Source: Prorocentrum cordatum
Taxonomy: Eukaryota; Sar; Dinophyceae; Prorocentrales; Prorocentraceae
Length of the DNA stretch: 64,000 nucleotides
NCBI GenBank assembly: GCA_963575745.1
Contig: CAUYUJ010003969.1
Location: 170,479-234,478, forward strand
Reading direction: 5' to 3'
Shown here: positions 1 through 10,600 of the stretch, piece by piece
How positions within the stretch are numbered: position 1 is the stretch's first letter
Layout: each line of letters opens with the position of its first letter
Translations under genes and position numbers: made by a program
The notes under the pieces: model-generated
What the model saw: only the letters and a program-made list of their open reading frames with translations
What the model was told of the DNA's origin: nothing
The model's database searches: none

Positions 1-180
1 GTCGGCCTCGCCCGAGGGGGTCGGGCGCGTTGGCACCTCGCCTTCGGCGGAGGCCTGCGAGCAGCAACAGGAAACAAGAAGGGGGGCGCGGCTCCGAGGG
101 CGGCAGGCCGGCGGAGGCAGGCGGGAGTGGAGGATGCGCCCCCGAGCGACGGCAAGGTCTCCTTGCTCAGGGCTTCCAAC

Positions 181-333
181 CTCCTCCTCCTCCTCCTCCT
201 CCTCCTCCTCCTCCTCCTCCGCTTCCTCCTCCTCCTCCTCCTCCTCCTCCTCCTCCTCCTCGTCCTCCTCCTCCTCTTCCTCGTCCTCCTCCTCCCCCTC
301 TTCCTCCTCCTCTTCCTCCTCCTCCGCACGACT
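181..333. repeat. TCC/CTC microsatellite
   Basis: Near-continuous CTC triplets with a few CTT/CGT variants. The poly-Leu, poly-Pro and poly-Ser frames across it are repeat translations, not proteins. It is the first of dozens of GGA/TCC tracts in the window. Confidence 0.95.
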
Positions 334-428
334 CAGGTCGCTCGCCCCTGTGCCTGCTCTTTGGGGCACTGATCGTCCTGGTGTCCCAGGTGGGCCGCCG
401 CAGATAACTCCAGAATGTCGAGTACAGC

Positions 429-1420
429 GTGATCTGGCTGATCGGTTTTCTATTTGGACTCAGCACTGGCTCCTCTCTTTATATATTTGTTCTATGGGCA
501 GTGACTTTCAGCAGTGGGTGGAGTGCTGTGTTCCATCTGTTGCCGACTTGCTTAGGTACACCTGTTTTCGACCCCTTCTTGCCAAACTCGCCGCGGCAGT
601 CCAGCTCAGTCCCGACGAGCGCTGGTAGCAGATGGAATATCGCGATTGAGCTCTGTATGAGTGGATGGTATTCATCAGCGAACCCACGCGAGCAGACACG
701 GATGCACATTCGCAATCCCTGGCTGCTTCACGACCACAAGCGCATCGTCATCATCCGACGCAGGGCGCTGGCGCAGATACGGCAAAGGAGCTGGGTCGCC
801 AACATTACGCGTATGCACGAGTCTGAGCTGGGCAATTTCCGTGCGGTGCAAAGGGTCTTTGCATTTGGTCCACCATCGCTGCACCCACACCTTCATCTAC
901 TGCCGCACCTCCTCACACCCGGCCTGTGCAACGGTGTGAATGCTGAAGATGAGGGCCCTGATGAAGACGACGACAGTATGGATCGCTCTGGTTACCCCAA
1001 CCATACCGACACCGACACTTGCCCCATAAGCGGTTTTGCGGCTACTTTTGGTGAGGGTGCCGACGGCCATAGCCTTAGCCCAACTCACCAGCCGTCCTAT
1101 GAAGATGATGTGATGGACCCCTCGGAGTATTCTCATCAGTTTGGCCCTATTCTTTCTGACGCGGAGTTTGAGGCTCAGGTCCAAGCTGCGATCCGCCGCT
1201 CACGCGACGGACACGACGACCCCAGAGATCCGACGGCGGCGTCGTCTGGCGAACCGCCTCCTAGTGTACCTCCACCTCTTGCCGTGACCCCTGCTGCAAC
1301 GGACAACAGCAGTGACGACGACGACTTCGACGCGGTCATGGCAGCACATGGGTTCGGGATTGTCTATCCCAGCGGTACCGTGGGAGGAGCGACCATTGCC
1401 CTCTCAGTTGACATGTCGGC
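429..1420 (+). CDS. Unrecognised acidic protein region, probably broken
   Basis: This frame stays open from about 429 to 1859, but only the part before the minisatellite looks protein-like. It has an N-terminal hydrophobic segment, then Asp/Glu/Ser-rich stretches (DEGPDEDDD near 950-975, NSSDDDDFDAV near 1310-1335) and an acidic helix-like segment (LSDAEFEAQVQAAIRRS near 1155-1200). No family was recognised. Downstream the plausible reading moves through other frames, so the gene is either a pseudogene or carries indels. Start and end are uncertain. Confidence 0.35.
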
Positions 1421-1482
1421 TGGCGACGGCAGCGGGTGCTGTTCAGGCGACTGTACCCGGTGCCCGGCGAGGTCGTGGCGGC

Positions 1483-1995
1483 TCCCATGGTGGTCCTCAG
1501 TCTGTTACGTCGGCTGGAGCCCCGACGGCGGTGGGGGCCCACTCCGCGGCCGCACACGAGGCACTGCCCCTTGCAGGTGGTGCCTCTGGTGGAGTCCATC
1601 CTGGCATGTCGGCCGGAAGCCCGACGGCGGTGGCCCCCCCCCCCCCCCGCGACCGCGCAAGTGCAAGAGCCATGTGCTGCCGATGCCCCTGCTGATGTAC
1701 ACTTTGGTGCGTCGGTCGGAACGCGGACGGCGGTGGGGGCCTCCCCCGCGACCGCGCATGACGCCTGGCACCCTGAAGGCGGTCATCCTGGAGCAGAACG
1801 GTCTCCCATGTCGGCTGGGTGCCGACGGCGGCGGGGGCCTCCCCCGCGACCGCACATGAAGTCGTGCCCCCTGCTGGTGCTCCTCCTGGTGCAGGTCTAA
1901 GGCCTCACGCTGGCGATCCACCTGGTTCAGGTCAATCTCTTATGTCGGCGGGTTCGACGGCTGTGGGGGCCATCCCCGCGACCGCACCCCAGGAT
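1483..1995 (+). repeat. ~99-bp minisatellite encoding a ~33-residue repeat
   Basis: The core CGACGGCGGTGGGGGCC recurs at about 1524, 1622, 1725, 1824 and (as CGACGGCTGTGG) 1954. Spacing is 98-103 bp, with 130 bp before the last unit. In the best frame the unit reads like MSAGxPTAVGAxPATAHE plus a Pro/Gly linker. The near-multiple-of-three period suggests it arose inside a coding region. Small length changes now rotate the frame from unit to unit. A more regular helix-like sequence (LTAAQVLAAAQYLNNTYSL) follows at 2097-2155. Confidence 0.75.
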
Positions 1996-2206
1996 TTGCT
2001 GCTGGCGCTGCGGTCCTGGAGTTCGGCTGTCTCTGAGGCTGCTTGCTCGGCGATGCAGTGCGACGACGCCCTCACTCAGGCTCGCTCTGATACGCTCACG
2101 GCTGCCCAGGTGCTCGCTGCTGCCCAGTATTTGAACAACACTTACTCGCTCAGTGCTGACCAGCGGGAGTTGGTGATACGGACGCTGAATTACCCAGGCT
2201 CGTGGC

Positions 2207-2842
2207 TTGTGGCCCCCTCGTTCGTCAGGGCGCCGATCACATACTTTTGCGGATGGTGCGGGTATTCCTGTCCCACAGTATTCGGACGACGAGGACTTGC
2301 TCATGACAGTGACCGCCGACGAAGAGCTTGAAGGTGATGATGACGATATGAATGATCACCTTCTCCATGACCACCTCGAGGACGACTCGGTTGAGGATGG
2401 TCATGAGGTAGTGGCATTCCCTGAGTTGGGTGCGGCTGCGCAAACTGGCGAGCGCCCTGCTGGTCTTATCGACTGCCACGACGAGCGGGAATTCTCTGAC
2501 GGTGAAGGCGCTATCCTCGACGAGGTGCACGACGCAGCAGTTCCGCACCAGCAGTTCCTCGCCACTTCCGATGTGCAGGACCCGGTTGCGGGCGACTTCA
2601 ATGGTCTGGCGCCTGCTTCTGCCGAGGTTCTTCAGGGGGCGGCCGCTGCGCTGGGCACTTGTGCAGCCCCGAACGCGTGCGACCGCGACTCTGCTGATGC
2701 TGCTGCGGGTGCTGAAGCTGGTCCCCAGCCTGGCATCCCCGCGGGCTACGGCGACAAAGCCGTCGCCGTCCCCTCTGTCGAGGTTGACGGCTTCTTCGGC
2801 AACTATGCCACGTCCGTGGAGCTGGTGGGCGACGGCTCCTAG
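2207..2842 (+). CDS. Acidic hypothetical protein exon, copy 1 of a tandem pair
   Basis: Open frame of about 211 codons ending in a TAG at 2840-2842. It is strongly acidic (DEELEGDDDDMNDHLLHDHL, then EDDSVED) and ends with VDGFFGNYATSVELVGDGS. The same order of motifs recurs at 3274-3645, so this is one unit of a tandem duplication. No conserved domain was recognised and upstream exons are unclear. The acidic character could suit a nuclear or adaptor protein, but no function is claimed. Confidence 0.45.
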   Translation: MWPPRSSGRRSHTFADGAGIPVPQYSDDEDLLMTVTADEELEGDDDDMNDHLLHDHLEDDSVEDGHEVVAFPELGAAAQTGERPAGLIDCHDEREFSDGEGAILDEVHDAAVPHQQFLATSDVQDPVAGDFNGLAPASAEVLQGAAAALGTCAAPNACDRDSADAAAGAEAGPQPGIPAGYGDKAVAVPSVEVDGFFGNYATSVELVGDGS

Positions 2843-3153
2843 GCCCTGAGGACACGCCCCGCGGCCGCCGCGGGCGGTGGCGAGCACGCCGCCTTCTGTG
2901 TCAATGGGGCATGGGCAGCGGGTAACCTGCCCTCGAGTGCAGTGGCGGCTGAGGCTCATACGGGACAGGGGACTCAGCCTCCACCCCGTCCGCACGTGGC
3001 GCCGCCCTTTCCTGCCTTTCCCGGCCACGATGGCGCCGAAGCTCAGCCACTCCCACGTGTCCATGCTCATTATCTTGACCATGGGGCTCCTGCAATTCTC
3101 CAGCATGGTTGCAGTGTCCCTTGCGGGTTTCTCAACGACGGCCGTGACGTTAT

Positions 3154-3645
3154 GTGTGCTATGTCATTTGTGGTCTGTCCCTCGACCCTTTTCTCCAGCA
3201 GGCTTCTTTGGTCCCAGATGAAGCGGCTGCGGATGTTCCTGTACCAGAGGGCTCAGTCGACGAGGTCTCGCTCATGACAGTGGCCGCCGACGAGGAGCTC
3301 GCTGGCGCTGATGGCGATCTGCAGGCTGATCTTCTCCAAGACCACCTCGGGGACTGCGCGGTTGAGGATGATGAAGGGGGGGGGCTTTCCCTGGACTGGT
3401 TGCGGCTGCGCAAGCTGGCGACTACAATGGGCTGGTGCCTGCTACCCACGGTGGCTCTGCCTGCGATGGTTGCTGCACGGGCGACTCTGCTGAAGCTGCT
3501 GCGGGTGCTGGCTGTCGCCGCCCCCTCGGTCGAGGCCGAAGGCTTCTTCGACAACTACGGCACGACCGAGGGGCTGTTGGACGATGGCCTCGAGGGTCAG
3601 GCCCCGCGGCCGCCGCGGGCGGTGGCGAGCGCGCTGCCTCAGTAG
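3154..3645 (+). CDS. Acidic hypothetical protein exon, copy 2 of the tandem pair
   Basis: Open frame of 163 codons ending in TAG at 3643-3645. Residues from 3274 on (MTVAADEELAGADGDLQADL and the tail EAEGFFDNYGTTEGLLDDG) match copy 1 about 970 bp upstream. The middle differs and has lost its acidic run. The GC-rich tail (CCCCGCGGCCGCCGCGGGCG, near 3602) is also present after copy 1 near 2857. The function is unknown. A TCC tract follows immediately at 3654-3703. Confidence 0.4.
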   Translation: MCYVICGLSLDPFLQQASLVPDEAAADVPVPEGSVDEVSLMTVAADEELAGADGDLQADLLQDHLGDCAVEDDEGGGLSLDWLRLRKLATTMGWCLLPTVALPAMVAARATLLKLLRVLAVAAPSVEAEGFFDNYGTTEGLLDDGLEGQAPRPPRAVASALPQ

Positions 3646-3768
3646 GCGTGGGATCCTCCTCCTCCTCCTCCTCCTCCTCCTCCTCCACTTCCTCCTCCTC
3701 CTCCGCAGTCTGCCATTCGAGCACCCATCCCTGACATCCGCCGATCGGTTTTTTCGTATCCGTCGCCC

Positions 3769-4290
3769 GTGGGGGTCCCGACCGACGCCCCCGGGAGCAG
3801 TGCTTCGTCCTGGGTCTGTTGCTGGTGGTCCCAGGGTCCGACGGCGGGATACGCGGAAGCGAAAGTTTTCCTCGTCATCCTGACAAGCTGCACATCAGCA
3901 GTCTCCGGTTGGTCTATGTTACATAATTTCTCCTGGATGGCGTCCGTGTCAAGGGTCAGCGTTAAGAGACAAGTCGGAAGAAATATCCAAGCAAGATGGG
4001 CGTTACGACATGGGCCTGGTGCAATTCGAATACTGGGTTTGTTGTTGAAGCTTACTTTGAGTGAGAAGCAAGCGATGGTTAATGTTCGAGGAGACGCTGC
4101 GTTGGTAGCGCGCCAGTGCTATTTTCGAAAGGGGGCCACTGATGTTGGCGGCGCCGAGAAAAGAAACTCGCCCGTCGTGCGCGCCACCGCGGCGACACGG
4201 GCTCCACACGGAGGCCGAAACCGAGGCACAAACGCCCTGGTTGAAACACAATGTCGTCGAAGATGCTGGATTGGGGCGGCTGCCGCTTGA
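3769..4290 (+). CDS. Unassigned open frame of moderate GC content
   Basis: A 173-codon frame in a stretch less GC-rich than its surroundings and free of simple repeats. The translation has a hydrophobic patch and scattered Arg/Lys but no recognisable family motif. Overlapping reverse-strand frames exist, so strand is not settled. It could be non-coding sequence that happens to lack stops. Confidence 0.2.
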   Translation: MGVPTDAPGSSASSWVCCWWSQGPTAGYAEAKVFLVILTSCTSAVSGWSMLHNFSWMASVSRVSVKRQVGRNIQARWALRHGPGAIRILGLLLKLTLSEKQAMVNVRGDAALVARQCYFRKGATDVGGAEKRNSPVVRATAATRAPHGGRNRGTNALVETQCRRRCWIGAAAA

Positions 4291-4371
4291 GAAGCCCGCC
4301 CCCCGCCCCTGTCGCCGGCGCGCCGGGGGGAAAGCGAGGAGGGGCGAGCCACCTTGTCAGAAGGCTCGGAA

Positions 4372-4520
4372 GGAGGAGGAGGAGGAGAAGGAGGAGAGGA
4401 GGAGGAGGGAGGAGGAGGAGGGAGGAGGGAGGAGGGGAGGAGGAGGGGGAGGAGGAGGAGGAGCAGGAGGAGGAGGAGGAGGAGGAGGAGGAGGGAGGAG
4501 GAGGAGGAGGAGGAGGAGAC
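4372..4520. repeat. GGA microsatellite
   Basis: GGA/GGAG tract directly upstream of the first recognised coiled-coil exon. Arg/Glu/Gly frames across it are artefacts. Confidence 0.95.
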
Positions 4521-4624
4521 ACTGCCGCCTCGGAAGAGGCCTCCTCCTCCTCCTCACGTCCCCCCCTCGCTCGCCGCCAGAAGGGCTCCATCCCCCTGGT
4601 GTGCAGACCGGCCGCCGCCCTCAG

Positions 4625-7600
4625 GTGCGGGCCCTGACGTCCTGGCCGGACAGGGCCAGGGAGAAGGAGGCCGAGCTGCAGGAGCTCATGAACAGGCCTC
4701 GCCACTGTTTTCTCCTCCTGCTCCTCCTGCTCCTCCTCCTCCTGCTCCTCATCCTCCTCCTTCCTCCTCCCTTCTCCTTCCTCCGTCCTCCTCCTTCCTC
4801 CCCCCTCCTCACGGCCTCCGTCCCTTCTCCTTCCTCCTTCCTCCGTCCCCGCTGCCTTTACCAATGTAACATCCCATGCTCTCGGAATCATGTACTGCAC
4901 TGAGTGCTCGTCGTCGCCGTCGTCGTAACCGTCGCCGTCGCCGTCACCGCCGTCGCCCGAGCTGCCTTTGCTGCCGCCTAGGCACGAGGCCCTGGCGGCC
5001 GAGGCCCGGGGGCTGCGGTGCGAGGCCGAGGGCCTGCGGGCGAAGGCGGCGCAGATCCAGGCCGTTGGGCGGGGGGGGGGCGTCGGGGGTTCGTCGTGGT
5101 CGCCTCCGTCGTCGTCGCGGAGGAGGTCGTCGTCGTTGTCGTGGTCTTGGTCGTCGTCGCGGTCGTGGTCGTGGTCGTGGTCGTCGTCGTCGTCGTCGTC
5201 GTCGTCGTAGTAGTAGTAGTCGTCGTTGCCGCCGTCTTGGGAGGAGTAGGGGGATGAGGATGAGGGAGCACCCCATCGAGGAGGAGACGCCCAGATGCCA
5301 TCGTCCTTGTTGTCGTCGTCCTCGTCCTCGTCGTCGTCGTCGTCGTCGCAGGAGGGGGAGGAGGAGGAGGAGGAGGAGGAGGAGGAGGAGGAGGAGGAGG
5401 AGGAGGAGGAGGAGGAGGAGGAGGAGGGGGAGGAGGACGGGGAGGAAGAGGAGGAGCATTACGGGGAGGAGGAGGCGGAGGTGGAGGAGGAGGAGGGGGA
5501 GCAGGAGAGGAGGAGGAGGAGGGTCAGGAGCAGGAGGGGAACGCTCTGCTGGGTGACGTGGTGACCTGTGTGCTCCAGCCAAAAAAAGGCTTTGTGTCTC
5601 TGGCGCATGCCGCATCCTCGCGCTCGGCGGAAGCTGGCGGAAGCCGGAGGAAGTCGAACGTCGATCCCGGCCCGCCGGTGGAAGTTCCCGGCGGAAGGCG
5701 GTGGAAGCGACAGTGAGGCGTCGACACTTTGGGGTTCAGGGCTTCCGGTGGTGTCAGGCAGTGTAGTGGCTTGGGCGTCGCGCATTGGGGGTGGGGGCGA
5801 TCGATGGTGGGAGGGGGGGGGGCAGCGAGTGCTGCTGAAGAGGGGTTCAGGGCTTCCGGTGGTGTCGCGCAGTGACACACTTTGGGTTCAGGGCTTTGGG
5901 TTCAGGGCTTTGGGGGTTCAGGGCTTCCCGGTGGTTCGGGTGAGGCGTCAACACTTTAGTGACTTGGGCGTCGCGCATTGGGGGGGGGCGATCGATGGTG
6001 GGGGGGGGGGGGGGCAGCGAGTGCTGCTGAAGAGGGGCCCCTGTAGGGCCAATGCAGGGGCCCTTGAGGGCCCAAAGGGTTGCCTCTAGGGCCTGGGCCG
6101 TGCACCCCTCTTCCCTCCCATTCCTCGCCCCCCATTACTTCTTGCCTGGACGGAGGAGGAGAGGGCAAAGGAGGAGGAGGAGGAGGAGGAGGAGCTGAGA
6201 AAACATCAGAGGCAGGGGAGGAGGGCCCGAGAACACCCGGCCCATGCCACCGAGTCTGCAGCGCGTCTCCCCCTGGCTCTCCGGGCCCCCGCCCTGCTAC
6301 ACGCACGAGGCAGGTGCAAGGACTCACCTGGGCTCTTGCCCCTGCACAGCGAGAGGGTGTTTTTTTGAGACGCTCCTCAGAACCCACACTGGCACAGTCA
6401 AGCCGCATCACAGGGCGATGAGGAGGAATATTTGGAGGAAGGGGGAGGAGGACACCCTCTTCGAGCCACTCTTACTCCTTACTGGGGTCGAGCCCCGCAG
6501 TTTTGTCCCACCTCTCGCGCCTCACCTTTTCCCTAATGCGCCCCCACCTCCCCACAGGGCTTAGCCGAGGGGAGGTGGCAGGACAGGTTCTGCAGGTACC
6601 AGGCGCCGCCCGATCTACCTCGAGTCAGTCAGTCAGTGGAGGAAGGGGGAGCGGAGGATGGCCAGGAGGCGCAACAGGAGAAGGAGATAGTCGATCAGAG
6701 TCTGGCCAACGTGAGGGCAAGAGGAGGGCAGGAGCAGAAGGAGAAGCAGGATCAGAAAGGGGAGGATGAGTGGCCTCCATCCCTGCATCACTGGAGGACC
6801 TTGCGTCTCTGCCTCTTTGTCCTGTTCTTGGTCGTTTTCGCAGGTTGGCCCCACCCAAAGAGACTCCAGCTTTGGTGCCCAGGGCTGGCACGATCAAAAT
6901 GAGTACGAAAAGAATGGGGGCGAAGATTGACACCCGCTCTTGTCCATTCTGAATAGTACTTGCTGTCGGTGTCGCCGCGGAGGTTCCCCACTTGAGATCA
7001 AACATCGCCGGCCCAACAGCCAGCGCTTTCAATTTAGACAACATTTGCTCTTGGGAATCGTGCCCATGTCGCCCGCGCCCATCCCGGGCATGCCAATCGG
7101 GGGCCTTGCATCCTTGCTGCGAACCCCTTCGATCCAGTGGCACTGTGTCCGACAACATGCACGGTCTCAGCGCGTTGGCGTCCCAGGCGAGAGCTTCAGG
7201 CTTGAGAAAGGGACCGCCGTCGACCCCCAGGCGCGGCCCGACATGTCAGGCCCTCGGACGGTTGTGGAGCGTGTGAGTTTTTAAGGTGGGTCCGCTCGGC
7301 GCTGGGGCGAGAGTTACACGTTGAAGACCATTCGCCTTGCATCTGCGATTAGGTCATTGAGAGTTGTTACGATGCATGCGCCGAGCGTTGTAGCGAAAGC
7401 CACGCTGCGAAACGTATCTGGTCTCAATGCATGCCGGCACGTCTGGTAGGAAGGATACTGGGGAAAGGGTGAAACAGGGGGGCAGGAAAAAAGGAGCGGA
7501 AAACGATCGGATACGGAGGAGGTTGAGGCGCGGGGAGAAAGACACCGAATGGTAGTAGATGGGAAGGACGAGGAGGAGGAATGATTTCAACACGCGCGCG

Positions 7601-10600
7601 CGGGAAGCCCGCTTGGTCTCGTTGGATTAAGTTGATGAACCATTACGGGTTTTCGTATAAATTCGCAAGGGCGCCCGCGCCGATGTTTTGTTTTGCAACT
7701 TTGATATGCAAGCCCTTTTGAATATGTTGTCGAGGACAACGATTTTTATATCATTACGAAGCTAACGGCAGCTGAAGGACTTCAGCATGTGAGCACGACG
7801 CCGCGCGAGAAGGATGAAGTGGGAGGAAGAACGGCATCAGGAGGCGATATGGCATTATGATGCGGACAATGAAAGCAGGTGGAGATGATTCTGCTGATGG
7901 TGATGCTGATAACGATGATGAAGAAGATGCTGATGACGATGATGCTGATGAGAATGATAATGACGATGATGGAATCAACCCTCCCCCAAGCTCCCTTTTC
8001 ACTGGTACCTACAACGGTTCATTTCCACTGAGGGAATTGCCCCCTTGGAAGACAACCGTCTGAATACCTTGAAGCATGCCAAAACAGCGGTTTCGGGATC
8101 AACCTGATTGTTGCGTCTTGACGATCCTGAATCGTGCCTGAAAGCCATTCCTGGGACTCTAACTCCGCGAACCAACGCATCTGCTGCACCCTCAAATTTT
8201 TGACGTCTTCGAGAACACCGTTTTTTGTTGGCACGCTGCACATGGGAATCCGTGAAACTCTTGCAACTGTTGACAACGAATGTGCGCGGCGCTATAGCGA
8301 AGCAACATTTTGACAAGGAACTGGCCTTTTTGCCTGCCCCCTCCTCCCCTGAGCCCTCCCCCCGACTCTCGCACTCCCCAGTCTCCTCCTCCAGTCCCAG
8401 GTCCTTCCCTGCAGAAGGCCTGCTCCCAGGTCCCCCCCCCGAAGTGTGCCCGCTCGCACCCAGCTGGGAGGCGGACAATCCGAGGCCCTCCTCGATCCCA
8501 CCAGCGCGCCGGCTCCTCGGAATACACAGGCCCGCGAGGCATGAGTACGCAGGCCCGCGAGGCATGCACGGTGATGCGAGCTTTCCAGGGTGCTGTCTCC
8601 CGATTCAAAGTCCCACCTCCCTCCTCTCATGCCCCTCCCCCCCTGGGGAGACCAGAGGGTAGCGATACCGCTGCTCCCCAGGCTTGTCTTGGCGTGCGCT
8701 CTGGCCAGGCTCTCGAGGCGAGTCCAGGCGTGACGAGAGGGCCTCCCAGGAGGCCCCCCAAAGGGGCAAACGTGCGGAGGTTAGCAGTGTCGGCACCTTT
8801 CAATCCTTTTCCTTCCCTCCTCCTCCTCCTCCTCCTCCTACTCCTCCTCCTCCTCCTCCTCCTCCTCCATCCCTCCCTCCCTCCCCTCCTCCCTCCCTCC
8901 CTCCCTCCCTCCATCCCTCCCTCCCTCCCTCCCTCCCTTCTCCTCCATCCCCTTCCCCACTCCGCCCGTCGCCCCCTCCCGGAGGACCTCACGGAAAAGA
9001 ACCGGGCGCTGGGATCCGAGGCCGAGGGGATGCGCGAGGAGATCGAGGACCTGCGCGCCGGCAGCAAGGAGCTGGAGGCGACCAAGTGGGAGCTCATCGA
9101 CAAGAACGACGGCCTCGAGGCGGGAGGGCGCCCGCATCTTCGCCCCGCCACGTGCCCTGGCCGTGCCGGCGATGGCCCGGGATCGGGATGCGGAATCCTG
9201 AGATCCGACGGCGCGACAATTTGCAACGTCGTGCGACCAAGCGTTCCGGAGTCCCTCGTTCTGCGGCAGATTCCTCGAGCTGGATGGATTTGAGAGGGTC
9301 CCAGGGCCCGACATGATGCGGAAGCGCGCGACCAGAGCACACGCGTGCGACGCCAGGATCGCAGGGACTGCCGGGAAATGTGGGTTGGCGTGTGGCGCCG
9401 CTTTTTTTCTGGCCCACCACGCTCCGGAGCGACACGCTGTCCACGCCCACGTTCCCGAGCGTCATCGCCCCGAGCTGCTCCCAGCCTCCCACCCTCAGAG
9501 GCGACGATAGGGGCGAGTAGCCCAGGGGAGAGCAACACGTGTATCCAGGGGCGCCGATGATCTATGTCTACGACAAGGCTCCCGGGCGAATGCGTGTAAT
9601 GCCCGCCCCTGGGCCAGTCGCCCTTCTCGTCGCCGCCGACACCCCGCGGAGCAGAGCGACACGCCGTTCGCTCGCAGGGCACAGCGTGGCGCCAGGGCCA
9701 CCGCCGCGACACGCCGAGAGGAAAGCTCCTGACCGCACCGACACTGCGCCGCCCTGGACCTCGCGCGGGGGGGGGGCGCTCCGATCGAGCCACGAGGCTC
9801 TACGCCATTTTCGCCGACCCCCAGAGGAGGCGCGGAGTCCACGGTATGGAGGCGTCGTTGGGCTTCTTGGGCACAGCGTGGGGCTTCTCGTGGGCGTCTT
9901 GGAGCCTCCCCGGGCCTCTCGTGGTTCCTGTCCGCCCGCCAGGAGGAAGCCGCGAGTCCCGTCCTGCCGAGAGCCGTCCGTCATGCGAGATGAAGGCTCC
10001 CCCGGAGTCCAGCGCCGACCCTGCAGTCGCTCTTTTCCTTGTGCTCTGCTGCAGGTACCGGGAGGTGGAGCTCAGCATCGGCGCTGGTACAGCTGTGGTA
10101 CGGTTGGAGAGGAGCCTACTCCGCTGAATCCAGTTCCATCCGGCCAGTCAGGCAGGCTCCGTCTTGAGTTCAATCCGCCCTGATGCGGCTCATCGGGCTC
10201 AGCAGCGTCGCCTCCCAGGACTTGCCAGCAGGACCTCCTGGGAGTTGCCTCCTGGCCTGTGCAGCTGGCGTGTTAACTGCCCCCCCGTCCGGAGGCGGAG
10301 GTGAAGCAGCTGCACTCCAAGATCGACCTCCTCGAGGCGAGCCACGCCGACGAGGCGGAGAGCTGGGAGCGCACCGTCGAGGGCCTGAGGACGGAGTCCA
10401 AGGACCATGGGCGGGTCTGCTCTGCAGTCGGGGTGCCGAAGAAGGAACCCTTATCGTTGGGGAGGCGCTCGGTGTTCCTTGATTGTCTTACAGCTTACCT
10501 TATAGGTTTTCCTTTGGAATTCGATCGGGGATCGAAGTTTAGCTTGAGGAAGACAGGGGGGTCGTTCCTTATTTATCGTTCCTTCCCCAGACATGCGACG

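Noticed and set aside
181-372. Long poly-Leu, poly-Pro and poly-Ser frames
   Set aside because: They translate a CTC/TCC microsatellite in three frames. The same applies to frames at 4.4-5.5, 8.8, 11.0-12.6, 15.4, 17.0, 18.2-19.1, 36.4-37.2, 48.5, 50.2-51.1, 57.0 and 58.1-58.6 kb.
5878-5925. Telomere-like TTTGGGTTCAGGG units
   Set aside because: Dinoflagellate telomeres are TTTAGGG; this is a handful of degenerate units inside a local duplication.
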